A DNA stretch of 64,000 nucleotides, from contig NZ_CP043178.1 of assembly GCF_014217545.1 (NCBI RefSeq), positions 1,364,001 to 1,428,000 of the forward strand, read 5' to 3'. Source of the DNA: Pseudarthrobacter sp. NBSH8 (GTDB lineage: Bacteria > Actinomycetota > Actinomycetes > Actinomycetales > Micrococcaceae). Below are positions 27,136-37,020 of the stretch, piece by piece (the stretch's first letter is position 1; each line of letters opens with the position of its first letter). Below the pieces are notes generated by a model that saw only the letters and a program-made list of their open reading frames with translations, was not told the DNA's origin and ran no database searches. Made by a program: the position numbers and the translations under genes.

Positions 27136-27159
27136 TGAATTCACCAGATGATGAATTCA
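27136..27159. promoter_or_regulatory. Candidate operator of the ABC-TetR operon
   Basis: Two copies of the palindrome TGAATTCA (27136-27143 and 27152-27159) separated by 8 bp, 32 nt upstream of the ATPase gene. The 24-bp arrangement suits binding of one or two TetR dimers; proposed target of the TetR protein encoded in the same operon. Confidence 0.5.
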
Positions 27160-27560
27160 ACCTAGACCTGCCGAAGGTAGCCGTCAACAACTTCGAATGG
27201 AAAAAACCTTGTGCATGTGTCGGCTATCACATAGGTTCGATCTAGCTGCGCTGGAGTGGGTGGGCGGTCTCACCAGTCCTCACCAGTCCTCACCAGTACC
27301 TAGGCGTCAACGGCCATGGAGCCACGTCCGCATGTAATGACCAGCCGTTTACGGCCAGGGGCTTTGCACGCCGGGCGTGGCTCTATTGCGTTCCGCCCCG
27401 TCCAGTCCTCAGCAAAGCACCGCATCCGGCTCCGCGCCTGACTCTGGCCTGGCTCTGGTTCCGCCGCCGGGCGGGGCGTGGATTGCCGGTAGATTAGTAC
27501 CCAGAAGAATTGCCCCGTCCTGCTTTTCCAGCAGCTATTCCCAGAAACGGATGCCCACCC
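27160..27560. other. Non-coding stretch between ABC operon and proS
   Basis: About 400 nt with no gene I can support. It holds the ABC operon promoter region on the left, a short tandem repeat of CTCACCAGTC (27275-27300), and on the right the TAGATT box near 27490 that might be the proS -10 element. Short readings here lack ribosome sites and homology. Confidence 0.5.
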
Positions 27561-29369
27561 GTGGTCACAAGAATGTCCCAGCTTTTCCTGCGCACCTTGC
27601 GTGAAGATCCCGCCGATGCCGAGGTGGCCAGCCACCGGCTCCTGATCCGGGCAGGCTACATCCGCCGGGCCGCGCCGGGTATCTACACCTGGCTGCCACT
27701 GGGGCTCAGCGTGCTGCGCAGAGTGGAGAAGGTCATCCGCGAGGAAATGGCAGCCATCGGTGCCCAGGAAGTCCACTTCCCGGCACTGCTGCCCAAGGAA
27801 CCCTACGAGGCCACCAACCGCTGGAAGGAATACGGCGAGGGCATCTTCAGGCTCAAGGACCGTAAGGGCAACGACTACCTGCTGGCACCCACGCATGAGG
27901 AAATGTTCGCCCTGCTGGTCAAGGACCTGTACTCGTCCTACAAGGACCTGCCGCTGAGCATTTACCAGATCCAGAACAAATACCGCGACGAAGCACGCCC
28001 CCGGGCGGGTTTGATCCGCGGCCGCGAATTCATCATGAAGGACTCCTACTCCTTCGACGTGGACGACGCCGGCCTGGACGCCAGTTACGCCGCACACCGC
28101 GTCGCCTACCTCAGGATTTTCGAGCGCCTGGGCCTGGAGGTTGTTCCTGTTGCGGCCACCGCCGGTGCCATGGGCGGGTCAAAGAGCGAGGAATTCCTGC
28201 ACCCAACCGAGATCGGTGAGGACACGTTTGTGCGCTCCGCCGGAGGTTACGCGGCCAACGTTGAAGCCGTCACCACTGTGGTTCCCGCGGACATCGACTT
28301 CACCGGCGCCCCCGCCGCCGAGGTCCGGGACACCCCGGACACCCCCACGATCGACACGCTCGTCGAGGCCGCCAACGTCCTCGCTCCGCGGACAGAGGCC
28401 GACGGCGGCGCCTGGACCGCCGCTGACACGCTCAAGAACGTCGTCCTCGCCGTCACGCTGCCCACCGGGGAGCGCCAGCTCGTAGTCATCGGCCTCCCCG
28501 GCGACCGCGGCGTTGACCTCAAGCGCGTCGAAGCGAACATCGGGTCTTTCTTGCCGATTGCCGGCGAGATCACGCTCGAAGCCGCCAACGACGACGACCT
28601 CAAGAAGCAGCCCCTGATCGTGAAGGGCTATCTCGGCCCCGGCATGTCCCTGGACGCGCCGCTGCTGGGCACCGAGGGCGCCGCAAAGATGCTCTACCTC
28701 GTGGACCCCCGCGTCGTCAGCGGCTCCGCCTGGGTCACCGGCGCCAACGATGCCGGCAAGCACGTCTTCGGCCTCGTCGCCGGACGCGACTTCGGCTGGG
28801 ACGGCGTCATCGAGTGCACCGACGTGCGCGCGGGTGACGAGGCTCCGGACGGCTCCGGTCCGCTCGAAACCGCCCGCGGCATCGAAATGGGCCACATATT
28901 CCAGCTGGGCCGCAAGTATGCCGCGGCCCTGGACCTGAAGGTCCTGGACCAGAACGGCAAGCAGGTCGTGGTGACCATGGGTTCCTATGGCGTCGGTGTC
29001 ACCCGCGCCGTCGCCGCCCTCGCCGAGTCCAACCACGATGAGAAAGGCCTGATCTGGCCCCGCGCCGTCGCCCCGGCAGATGTCCACGTGGTGGCCGTCG
29101 GCCGCGGCGAGGAGATCTTTGCCGCCGCCGAGCAGCTGGCCCTGGAACTCGAGGCCGCCGGCCTGGACGTCATCTATGACGACCGGCCCAAGGTCTCCCC
29201 GGGCGTAAAGTTCGGCGATGCGGAACTCGTCGGCGTCCCCACTATCCTGGCCGTCGGCCGCGGCCTGGTGGACGGCGTTGTGGAAGTCAAGGACCGCCGC
29301 AGCGGCGAAGCCGAGAACGTGGCCGTGGACAAGGCCGTTGACTATGTGGTCACCGCCGTCCGCAGCTGA
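27561..29369 (+). CDS. proS: Prolyl-tRNA synthetase, bacterial type
   Basis: A class II aminoacyl-tRNA synthetase of about 602 residues that charges tRNA-Pro. Motif 2 is [24 protein letters not shown] and motif 3 is [16 protein letters not shown]; between them lies the long editing (INS) domain typical of the bacterial form, and the C-terminus is an anticodon-binding domain. GTG at 27561 (VVTRMSQLF) is chosen by analogy with related proteins beginning MVLRLSQLF; ATG at 27573 is the alternative. The ispG-proS-rimP-nusA neighbourhood is typical of actinobacteria, though here it is spread out by inserted genes. Confidence 0.96.
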   Translation: MVTRMSQLFLRTLREDPADAEVASHRLLIRAGYIRRAAPGIYTWLPLGLSVLRRVEKVIREEMAAIGAQEVHFPALLPKEPYEATNRWKEYGEGIFRLKDRKGNDYLLAPTHEEMFALLVKDLYSSYKDLPLSIYQIQNKYRDEARPRAGLIRGREFIMKDSYSFDVDDAGLDASYAAHRVAYLRIFERLGLEVVPVAATAGAMGGSKSEEFLHPTEIGEDTFVRSAGGYAANVEAVTTVVPADIDFTGAPAAEVRDTPDTPTIDTLVEAANVLAPRTEADGGAWTAADTLKNVVLAVTLPTGERQLVVIGLPGDRGVDLKRVEANIGSFLPIAGEITLEAANDDDLKKQPLIVKGYLGPGMSLDAPLLGTEGAAKMLYLVDPRVVSGSAWVTGANDAGKHVFGLVAGRDFGWDGVIECTDVRAGDEAPDGSGPLETARGIEMGHIFQLGRKYAAALDLKVLDQNGKQVVVTMGSYGVGVTRAVAALAESNHDEKGLIWPRAVAPADVHVVAVGRGEEIFAAAEQLALELEAAGLDVIYDDRPKVSPGVKFGDAELVGVPTILAVGRGLVDGVVEVKDRRSGEAENVAVDKAVDYVVTAVRS

Positions 29370-29378
29370 CCTGCGGAG

Positions 29379-30173
29379 TTGATTTCCGGTTTCGAGTCAA
29401 TCCAGCTCACCACAATCATCCTGATTGTGGTGGCTGGATTTGCTGCCGGCTGGGTGGATGCGGTGGTGGGCGGCGGGGGCCTGCTCCAGCTGCCGGCCAT
29501 GCTGCTGGTACCGGGAATCACGCCGGTCCAGGCCCTGGCCACCAACAAGATGGGGTCTATTTTCGGCACCACCACGAGTGCGGTGACGTACTACGGGCGG
29601 GTGAAACCGGACCTTCGGACAGCCGTGCCCATGGCGCTGATCGCCCTTGCCGGCAGCTTCGCCGGGGCAGTTCTGGCCGCCACCCTGCCTGCGAGTGTCT
29701 TCAAACCGATCATCGTGGTGGCGCTGGTCGTCGTCGCGCTTTTTACGGCGCTGAAGCCCAACGTCGGCGACATCACCGTGCTGCGGCACGATGGCCGCGC
29801 GCACTACGTGGTGGCATGCCTGATCGGGGCCGTCATCGGCTTCTATGACGGCCTGATCGGTCCGGGCACCGGTTCCTTCCTCATCATCGCGCTCGTTTCG
29901 GCGATGGGCTATGCCTTCCTGGAGGCCAGCGCCAAAGCCAAGATCGTGAACATGGCCACCAACGCAGGCGCCCTGATCTTCTTCCTGCCCCACGGGTCAA
30001 TCCTGTGGGGTGTTGGCCTGGTGCTGGGCCTGGCCAACATGGCCGGCGGCTACCTGGGCGCACGGACCGCGGTGAAGCAGGGCAGCCGCTTCATCCGTGT
30101 TGTATTCCTGCTGGTGGTGGGCACCCTGATCATCAAACTCGGCATCGATGTCTGGCTGGAAAACTTCGCCTGA
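29379..30173 (+). CDS. TauE/SafE family membrane permease (second copy)
   Basis: A 264-residue protein with about eight helices. The family loops GWVDAVVGGGGLLQLPAML and GFYDGLIGPGTGSFLIIA place it in the TauE/SafE family, in a branch different from the 247-residue permease at 17794. Predicted anion exporter of unknown substrate. The TTG start at 29379 lies 10 nt after the proS stop but has no properly spaced ribosome site, so the exact start is uncertain; it is probably co-transcribed with proS. Confidence 0.85.
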   Translation: MISGFESIQLTTIILIVVAGFAAGWVDAVVGGGGLLQLPAMLLVPGITPVQALATNKMGSIFGTTTSAVTYYGRVKPDLRTAVPMALIALAGSFAGAVLAATLPASVFKPIIVVALVVVALFTALKPNVGDITVLRHDGRAHYVVACLIGAVIGFYDGLIGPGTGSFLIIALVSAMGYAFLEASAKAKIVNMATNAGALIFFLPHGSILWGVGLVLGLANMAGGYLGARTAVKQGSRFIRVVFLLVVGTLIIKLGIDVWLENFA

Positions 30174-30214
30174 CAGGGTAGCCAAAGCCCTCGCAGTCCC
30201 CGGCCGGCCGGGCG

Positions 30215-30220
30215 TACCAT
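30215..30220 (+). promoter_or_regulatory. -10 box for leaderless PLP decarboxylase gene
   Basis: TACCAT, then 6 nt, then ATG at 30227. Confidence 0.4.
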
Positions 30221-30226
30221 GCAGGT

Positions 30227-31624
<1,398 letters not shown>

Positions 31625-31664
31625 TCAACTGGAGGCACCGTTCCATCGGGGAGGCGCCCGTCGC

Positions 31665-32696
31665 TCAGATGTCGCCGTGGCCCGGCTCAGGCAGGGCGTG
31701 CGCCGAGGGGAGGCCGTCGAGGGTCCGCCCAGCGAGGGTACTGGCCACCCAGAGGGACCGGGTCAGATCGCCTTGGTGGCGCGGCATGGCCGCGTAGCAG
31801 AGGGCGTTCCCCACTTCGCGCGCCACGGCCCACTGGCGGGAAGCCTCGGCATCGAGTCCGGCCGCGGCGCTGAAGTCCTGGCAGCGCCGCCTCAACCCTC
31901 CTGCCGGATCGCTCCGGGGCAGGTCGCCGAGACGGTTCCACAGCAGCGGTGCCACCGCGAATTCCGGTTCGCCGATCATGGGCTGTGGGTCGATGGCTAC
32001 GAAAGCCTGCCCGGTCTGCGCTCCGCTGTTGGCCAGAGGCCGGGCCAGGATGTTCAGGAAATGCAGGTCCGTATGGACCAGGACATCGCGGCCCGAGCGG
32101 CGGCCCACGGCACCGCGGGTCTGGCAGACCTCCAGGGCCGCCTCCAGGAGCCAGCGCGGGAATGGGCGGCCCTGCTGTTCCCAGTCGGCGGGGAGGTCAT
32201 CGCTCCATTGTTCGGCCCGCCCGGCGATGTGGTCGAATTCCTGCCACTGCGGCCGTCCGTCCGGCACCAGGCCCAGCTGCCGCATGGTGCTGCCCCAGGC
32301 AACCGCCGCATCGTCCAGCGGAAGGGTCTGGAGTGAGGAGTCCGCATCCAGCCGCTCAAGGAGCATGGCGCACGTTCCGGCGTCGGATCCCAACAGCTGG
32401 ACGGCGCCGGAGCCTCCCCACAGGGCCAGCGCATGGCGTTCCATCCGTGCCTCATCGTGGGGAAAGGCGATCTTGAGCGCGGCCGGAGTCCCGTCCGTCC
32501 GGCGGACAGGGACCACCACGCCGCCGTGGCCATGCCACGGGAGGGCGCCGGCTGCCAGGTCAACAGCCAGTTCCCAATGTTCCAGCCGGCCCTGCACGAG
32601 TCCCGGGAGGGAGGAAAGCCAGGCCCGTCCCGCACTGCTGTGGCTGTACCGCATGGTGAGGGCCGGCGGGATCGGCACGCCAATCCGGACGCTCAT
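31665..32696 (-). CDS. APH(6)/streptomycin 6-kinase family phosphotransferase
   Basis: A 343-residue kinase-fold protein. The catalytic loop is VLVHTDLHFLNILA (HxDxxxxN) and the metal-binding segment is FVAIDPQPMIGEPEFAVAPLLWNR, the pattern of the streptomycin 6-kinase/hydroxyurea phosphotransferase family. Such chromosomal homologues are common in Arthrobacter and are usually not proven resistance genes; the true substrate may be another aminocyclitol or metabolite. The ATG at 32696 overlaps the stop of the VIT-family gene upstream by 4 nt, so the pair is coupled. An extension to 32960 is unsupported. Confidence 0.78.
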   Translation of the reverse strand: MSVRIGVPIPPALTMRYSHSSAGRAWLSSLPGLVQGRLEHWELAVDLAAGALPWHGHGGVVVPVRRTDGTPAALKIAFPHDEARMERHALALWGGSGAVQLLGSDAGTCAMLLERLDADSSLQTLPLDDAAVAWGSTMRQLGLVPDGRPQWQEFDHIAGRAEQWSDDLPADWEQQGRPFPRWLLEAALEVCQTRGAVGRRSGRDVLVHTDLHFLNILARPLANSGAQTGQAFVAIDPQPMIGEPEFAVAPLLWNRLGDLPRSDPAGGLRRRCQDFSAAAGLDAEASRQWAVAREVGNALCYAAMPRHQGDLTRSLWVASTLAGRTLDGLPSAHALPEPGHGDI

Positions 32697-33421
32697 AGGA
32701 CGCCGCTTGCGCCGAGCAGGTTGCCGATGGAGAACGTGGCAGCCAAGGCCAAAGCCCCGCCGGCCACTACCCTGGCGGCGGCCCGCACTTTCGAGCTGCC
32801 GCCGATCCAGGCGCCCAACGCTCCGGTGGCCGCGAGTGCCACGAGTACGGCCACGAAGGTCAGGGGAACCCTGATGTTCTCCGGAGGCAAGAGGATAGCG
32901 AGCATAGGAAGGATGGCGCCGATGAGGAATGCGACGGCGGAGGCAATGGCGGCGTGCCACGGACTGACGATGTCTGTCTCGTCGATGTTCAGTTCGGCGG
33001 ACAGGTGCGCGCCCAGCGCGTCGTGGGCTGTCAGCTCCCGCGCTACTTTCCTTGCTGTGTCCAGGCTCAGTCCCTTGCCCTGGTAGATCGCAGTGAGTTC
33101 CTCCAGCTCTTCCTCCGGCTGGTCCTGCAACTCCAGGCGTTCCTTTTCGATCAGGGCCTGCTGGCTGTCCTTCTGGCTGCTGACGGACACGTATTCGCCC
33201 AAGGCCATGGAAACTGCACCACCCACCAGGCCGGCAGTGCCGGCGACAAGGATCGGGCCGGATTGTGTGGTGACACCGGCGACGCCCACCACGATTGCGG
33301 CGACCGAGACGATGCCGTCATTGGCGCCCAGAACCCCGGCGCGCAGCCAGTTCAGGCGCTGCGCGACGTCGTTCTGGTGTGGCTCATTCTCGTGAAGGGC
33401 GGGGGCGCCGGCACTGTCCAT
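32693..33421 (-). CDS. VIT1/CCC1 family transporter
   Basis: A 242-residue membrane protein with the family hallmark NWLRAGVLGANDGIVSVAAIVVGVAG, a cytoplasmic metal-binding insert rich in Glu and Gln (about residues 75-140, including EEELEELTAIYQGKGL) and three further helices at the C-terminus. VIT1/CCC1 proteins move ferrous iron or manganese, usually in exchange for protons. TGGAGGC precedes the ATG. It shares an operon and a 4-nt overlap with the phosphotransferase gene, a pairing with no obvious functional explanation. Confidence 0.92.
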   Translation of the reverse strand: MDSAGAPALHENEPHQNDVAQRLNWLRAGVLGANDGIVSVAAIVVGVAGVTTQSGPILVAGTAGLVGGAVSMALGEYVSVSSQKDSQQALIEKERLELQDQPEEELEELTAIYQGKGLSLDTARKVARELTAHDALGAHLSAELNIDETDIVSPWHAAIASAVAFLIGAILPMLAILLPPENIRVPLTFVAVLVALAATGALGAWIGGSSKVRAAARVVAGGALALAATFSIGNLLGASGVL

Positions 33422-33470
33422 GCCTCCAGCAAAGCATTAGTGCCCGCGGCAAGCCAGTGCCGGGCCTTGG

Positions 33471-34637
33471 CTACGAATTGCCGTGGGCGCTGGTTGCGGA
33501 AGGTCCCGGGGTTGATACAGGCTCCGGCAGCGGAGGCAGGAGAGCTTCGTCCAGGACCATGCCGGGAACCGGGCCTGGCGATGCGCCCCAATGTGCGGTC
33601 CTCCGGGCCGCCGACTCAAGTGCAGAGAGGGCCCATTCACGATCGCGCCCCTCGCTGAGGGAAACCAGGTCGCCGAATACCGGAAGTATCCCCGCCTCCA
33701 GTGTTCCCAGCCCGGCTGCAGGGTCTGCCAGGAACACCTGGCTCAGGGCATAACCGGGCTGCCTCAGGGGTACCGCGGCGCAGTGGGACCTGCCTATGGC
33801 CTCTGCTTCGTTTCGGAGGGTGACGTGTTGGGCCAGGAAGTTCGACGCCGGAGCAGCTGACCCGGAGTTAAGCCGGGTCAGTGCGGCCTGGTACGCGTAG
33901 ACCAGTTCCAGCTCGCCGGCAACGGCAGAGGCAATCGCCGGGCCGAGGTCCGCGCCAGTGCTTGCGTCGGCGACCGCTGCTTCGCTGGGACAGCTGGCGG
34001 CGGCTGAAGCCGTAGCAGGCGTGGGGGCCGCCGGCGATGCCAAGGAGGACGGTCCGGCAACCGGAAGCGGTGCCAATGCGATCCCGGCCGCCGAAGCCAG
34101 CTCCTCCGCGGCCAGAAGCTGGGCAGTGCCGGTGCCGGCGAGAAGGCGGGCCATGCCGCCGTCGGCCGTTTCGGCGTCCTGGAGCCGCTGAGCCCCGCTT
34201 GCCTGGAGGGCAGCGGCGAAGTCCGCGGTGGTCGACGGCGGCGTGATGCTGGCTAGCGCCGTCGCCGCCTCAGTAGCAGGGACGGTCTGGGCGCGATTGC
34301 CGGAAGCGACCGCCGGCAGCATCAGCGCCTGTGCCTGGACAGTCAGCAAAGTCACAACGCGGGCCAGGGCGGCCGCTAGTGGGGCCGGCGCGGTGGCGCC
34401 GGCAGCGCCGTCCAGGTCCAGGCCCACGACCCTCAGGGACAGGGAATCCGCGAACGCAGATGCCCTTGCCTGCTCGGAAAACGGCGGCGCCGCAGGCGGG
34501 GACGGTTCGCGGGGGATGAGTACCAATCCCAGGCTCACCACCAGGAGGGTGGCCAGCCCAAAAACGGCGTACTGGAAATAGCGCCGGCGGCGGCCGGTTT
34601 CCTGCGTGTCGTCTTTCACAACAGACCATGTTGTCAC
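33471..34637 (-). CDS. Membrane-anchored DUF4439 protein, ferritin-like
   Basis: A 388-residue protein with a short cytoplasmic N-terminus, one membrane helix (FQYAVFGLATLLVVSLGLVLI, near residues 21-41), a long Ala-rich extracytoplasmic part and a C-terminal helical domain of about 140 residues (GPAIASAVAGELELVYAYQAALTRL to RTAHWGA) matching DUF4439, a ferritin-like domain. DUF4439 genes are usually found divergent from rimP in this family. GTG at 34637 is the longest start; GTG at 34619 is also possible. Function unknown; no metal ligands can be assigned with confidence. Confidence 0.75.
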   Translation of the reverse strand: MTTWSVVKDDTQETGRRRRYFQYAVFGLATLLVVSLGLVLIPREPSPPAAPPFSEQARASAFADSLSLRVVGLDLDGAAGATAPAPLAAALARVVTLLTVQAQALMLPAVASGNRAQTVPATEAATALASITPPSTTADFAAALQASGAQRLQDAETADGGMARLLAGTGTAQLLAAEELASAAGIALAPLPVAGPSSLASPAAPTPATASAAASCPSEAAVADASTGADLGPAIASAVAGELELVYAYQAALTRLNSGSAAPASNFLAQHVTLRNEAEAIGRSHCAAVPLRQPGYALSQVFLADPAAGLGTLEAGILPVFGDLVSLSEGRDREWALSALESAARRTAHWGASPGPVPGMVLDEALLPPLPEPVSTPGPSATSAHGNS

Positions 34638-34725
34638 GCCTGATGCGAACCTTCGTGCACCACTGCGGCCGGAAAATCGTTACGCTAGTAGTCACAACAT
34701 CATCTATTGGAAGGCGGCCGGCATC

Positions 34726-35340
34726 GTGAGTAATGCAGAAGCCACGACTTCATCAGACGCTACCGGAACGGGTACCGCTGTTGCTGCGCCCGCCAACAAT
34801 CCCGAAGCCATCAGGCTCCGTGCACTGCTGGAACCGGCAGTGCAGGCCAACCGCCTGTACCTCGAGGACGTATCCATCATGGCGGGTTCGCACCGTGTGG
34901 TCCACGTGGTGGTTGACCTGCCGCAGGCGGAAACCGGCGGCGTGAACCTTGATGTCATTGCGGACATCTCCAGGATCCTCTCCGATGTCCTGGATAATGA
35001 TCCAGCGGACGACGGGCGCCCCTACGACCTCGAGGTTTCCTCCCCGGGTGTCTCGCGTCCCCTCACCGAAGTCCGGCACTGGCACCGTGCCCGGGGCCGG
35101 ATGGTTAAGGTCAACGTTATCCAGGGCGAAAATGTCACCGGCAGGGTCCAGTCAGTGGATGATTCCGGCGTCACCATCATCCCGGAGATCGCCGTCAAGA
35201 AGGGCATGAAGCCCAAGCAGGGCGAGCCCCAGATTCTTCCTTTCGACAGGATCCGTAACGGAAAAGTCGAGATCGAATTCAGCCACCTCGAAGGAGCTGG
35301 TCTGGAACCTGAGCACAATGGACCTTCTGAGGAGGCCTGA
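34726..35340 (+). CDS. rimP: Ribosome maturation factor RimP
   Basis: A 204-residue 30S assembly factor. The core begins [21 protein letters not shown] and includes [28 protein letters not shown] and the conserved [14 protein letters not shown], followed by the C-terminal SH3-like domain. An N-terminal tail of about 25 residues rich in Thr/Ala precedes the core. GTG at 34726 has GGAAGG about 11 nt upstream; a TACGCT box at 34681 may be the promoter. First gene of the rimP-nusA unit, with a TGATGG overlap at the end. Confidence 0.94.
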   Translation: MSNAEATTSSDATGTGTAVAAPANNPEAIRLRALLEPAVQANRLYLEDVSIMAGSHRVVHVVVDLPQAETGGVNLDVIADISRILSDVLDNDPADDGRPYDLEVSSPGVSRPLTEVRHWHRARGRMVKVNVIQGENVTGRVQSVDDSGVTIIPEIAVKKGMKPKQGEPQILPFDRIRNGKVEIEFSHLEGAGLEPEHNGPSEEA

Positions 35341-36320
35341 TGGATATTGACATGAGCGCGCTGAGACTACTGGAGCGTGAGCGCGAAATCCCGCTGGACC
35401 TCCTGATCCCCACCATCGAGCAGGCGCTCTTGGTGGCGTACCACAAATCGCCCGGCGCCTTCGAGAAGGCCCGGGCCGAGTTGGACCGCAAGAGCGGCCA
35501 CGTGACCATCTGGGCCGTGGAGATCGACGACGACGGTGACCCCATCGGCGAGTTCGAGGACACCCCTGCCGGTTTTGGCCGTATTGCAGCGAGCACCGCA
35601 CGGCAGATCATCCTGCAGCGCCTGCGCGACGTCGAGGACGACGCCATTCTGGGTGAGTTCAAGGGCCGCGAGGGCGAACTTGTGGCCGGCCTGATCCAGC
35701 AGGGCAACAACCCGCATATGATCCAGGTCAACCTGGGTTCGGTGGAAGCCCTGCTGCCGCCGCCCGAGCAGGTGCCGGGGGAGAAGTACATCCACGGCAA
35801 CCGACTCCGTGCCATCGTTATCGATGTCCATCGCGGCACCAAGGGCCCGTCCGTCACCCTGTCCCGCTCACACCCGGGCCTCGTCCGGAAGCTCTTCGAA
35901 CTGGAGGTCCCGGAGATCGCGGACCGCTCCGTGGAGATCGTGGCCCTGGCCCGCGAGGCCGGCCACCGCACCAAGATCGCGGTCAAGGCCAACACCCAGG
36001 GCATCAACGCCAAGGGCGCCTGCATCGGTGAAATGGGTTCCCGCGTCCGCGCCGTAATGACGGAACTGAACGACGAAAAAATCGACATCGTCGACTTCAG
36101 CGAGGATCCGGCAACGTTCATTGCCAGCGCGCTTTCCCCGTCGCGTGTGAATTCTGTCACGATCGTGGATGAGGCCACCCGCTCCGCGCGTGTGGTGGTC
36201 CCGGACTACCAACTCTCGCTGGCCATTGGGAAAGAGGGCCAGAACGCCCGGCTGGCCGCCAAGCTGACCGGCTGGCGGATCGATATCGTCTCGGACGCTG
36301 CCCCGGCGCGCGAAAGCTGA
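35340..36320 (+). CDS. nusA: Transcription termination/antitermination factor NusA
   Basis: A 326-residue NusA lacking the proteobacterial C-terminal acidic repeats, as expected for actinobacteria. Order: N-terminal RNA-polymerase-binding domain (about 1-110), S1 domain (about 120-190), and two KH domains (for example [22 protein letters not shown] and [18 protein letters not shown]). It modulates pausing and termination and supports rRNA transcription. The ATG overlaps the rimP stop, behind GAGGAGG, so the two are co-translated. Confidence 0.96.
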   Translation: MDIDMSALRLLEREREIPLDLLIPTIEQALLVAYHKSPGAFEKARAELDRKSGHVTIWAVEIDDDGDPIGEFEDTPAGFGRIAASTARQIILQRLRDVEDDAILGEFKGREGELVAGLIQQGNNPHMIQVNLGSVEALLPPPEQVPGEKYIHGNRLRAIVIDVHRGTKGPSVTLSRSHPGLVRKLFELEVPEIADRSVEIVALAREAGHRTKIAVKANTQGINAKGACIGEMGSRVRAVMTELNDEKIDIVDFSEDPATFIASALSPSRVNSVTIVDEATRSARVVVPDYQLSLAIGKEGQNARLAAKLTGWRIDIVSDAAPARES

Positions 36321-36396
36321 ACCCGTTCCGGGGCGACGGCCAACGGCGGATCCCGTCGGCCGATCCCCGGTTTCGGGCAGAACTGCCCCGAGGGGC

Positions 36397-36402
36397 TAGA
36401 AT
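36397..36402 (+). promoter_or_regulatory. Possible -10 box upstream of ylxR
   Basis: TAGAAT in the 194-nt gap between nusA and ylxR. A transcript starting near 36409 would give a leader of about 105 nt. A small dyad GGGCAG-AA-CTGCCC lies just upstream. Confidence 0.35.
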
Positions 36403-36514
36403 AGACATGACCGCGCCTAACGGCCGGTATTCGTGTGCCCTGAGTGTTCCCGTTCCGCCGATGTGCGGTGGGGCCTTAGGGCCGGCAGTTATGAACGTCA
36501 GGAAGATACTCACC

Positions 36515-36868
36515 GTGGCAGAAGTGCTTCACACCGAGGATCAACCGCAGCGTACCTGCATCGGATGCCGGAAAAAGGCTGCGCGGTCTGAGTTACTCCG
36601 GCTCGTCGCCGAAGGCAGCGGTTCCACCGCAGTGCTGGTAGACGAACGACGCCGGATGGCTGGCAGGGGCGCATGGCTGCACCCCAGCGAAGCGTGCCTG
36701 GCCCTGGCGGTCAAACGGCGAGCATTCGGAAGGGCCCTCAACGGCGCTACCGGGTCAACCGCCGTCGAACGCCGGATCATGGCAGGCAAGCGGGACGCCG
36801 GCCCGCTGCAGATACCCGTGGTAGCTGCAGCAAAAACCGTCCAACCTGAAAGCGGGTCAGAAAACTGA
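36515..36868 (+). CDS. ylxR: YlxR family RNA-binding protein
   Basis: About 117 residues. The diagnostic motif RTCIGCRKK lies near the N-terminus, followed by ELLRLVAEG and RRMAGRGAWLHPSEACL, the YlxR core. YlxR (RnpM in Bacillus) binds the RNase P RNA and sits between nusA and infB in many bacteria. GTG at 36515 is chosen because AGGAAG lies 9-10 nt upstream; an in-frame ATG at 36491 adds eight residues. The C-terminal 25 residues are divergent. Confidence 0.9.
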   Translation: MAEVLHTEDQPQRTCIGCRKKAARSELLRLVAEGSGSTAVLVDERRRMAGRGAWLHPSEACLALAVKRRAFGRALNGATGSTAVERRIMAGKRDAGPLQIPVVAAAKTVQPESGSEN

Positions 36869-36898
36869 TGGAAACCCGATGAGTTCCCAGCGATGAGT

Positions 36899-36924
36899 GC
36901 GCAACGATGACAACTTTGTTGCGC
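36899..36924. other. Hairpin in the ylxR-infB gap
   Basis: GCGCAAC (36899-36905) and GTTGCGC (36918-36924) form a 7-bp stem with a 12-nt loop ending in CTTT. It could attenuate read-through into infB or stabilise mRNA ends. Confidence 0.4.
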
Positions 36925-36993
36925 TCTGCAATGGGCCCCTATGTTGCAACCGCGGCTGGGGCCCGCAGTAAGAAGTAGACGGTTCGTGCCTGG

Positions 36994-37009
36994 CTCGGTG
37001 CGGACCGAG
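36994..37009 (+). promoter_or_regulatory. Hairpin adjacent to the infB ribosome site
   Basis: CTCGGT (36994-36999), GCGG, ACCGAG (37004-37009) form a stem-loop that ends 2 nt before AGGAG (37012-37016), the ribosome site for the GTG at 37021. Such placement could influence initiation of IF2 synthesis. Confidence 0.35.
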
Positions 37010-37020
37010 ACAGGAGAAAT

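Noticed and set aside
27275..27300. Insertion-sequence end
   Set aside because: Only a short CTCACCAGTC tandem repeat; no transposase fragment or inverted ends nearby.
31665..32696. Antibiotic-resistance gene call for the APH(6)-like kinase
   Set aside because: Family membership is clear, but chromosomal homologues are common and there is no mobile context; resistance is not supported.
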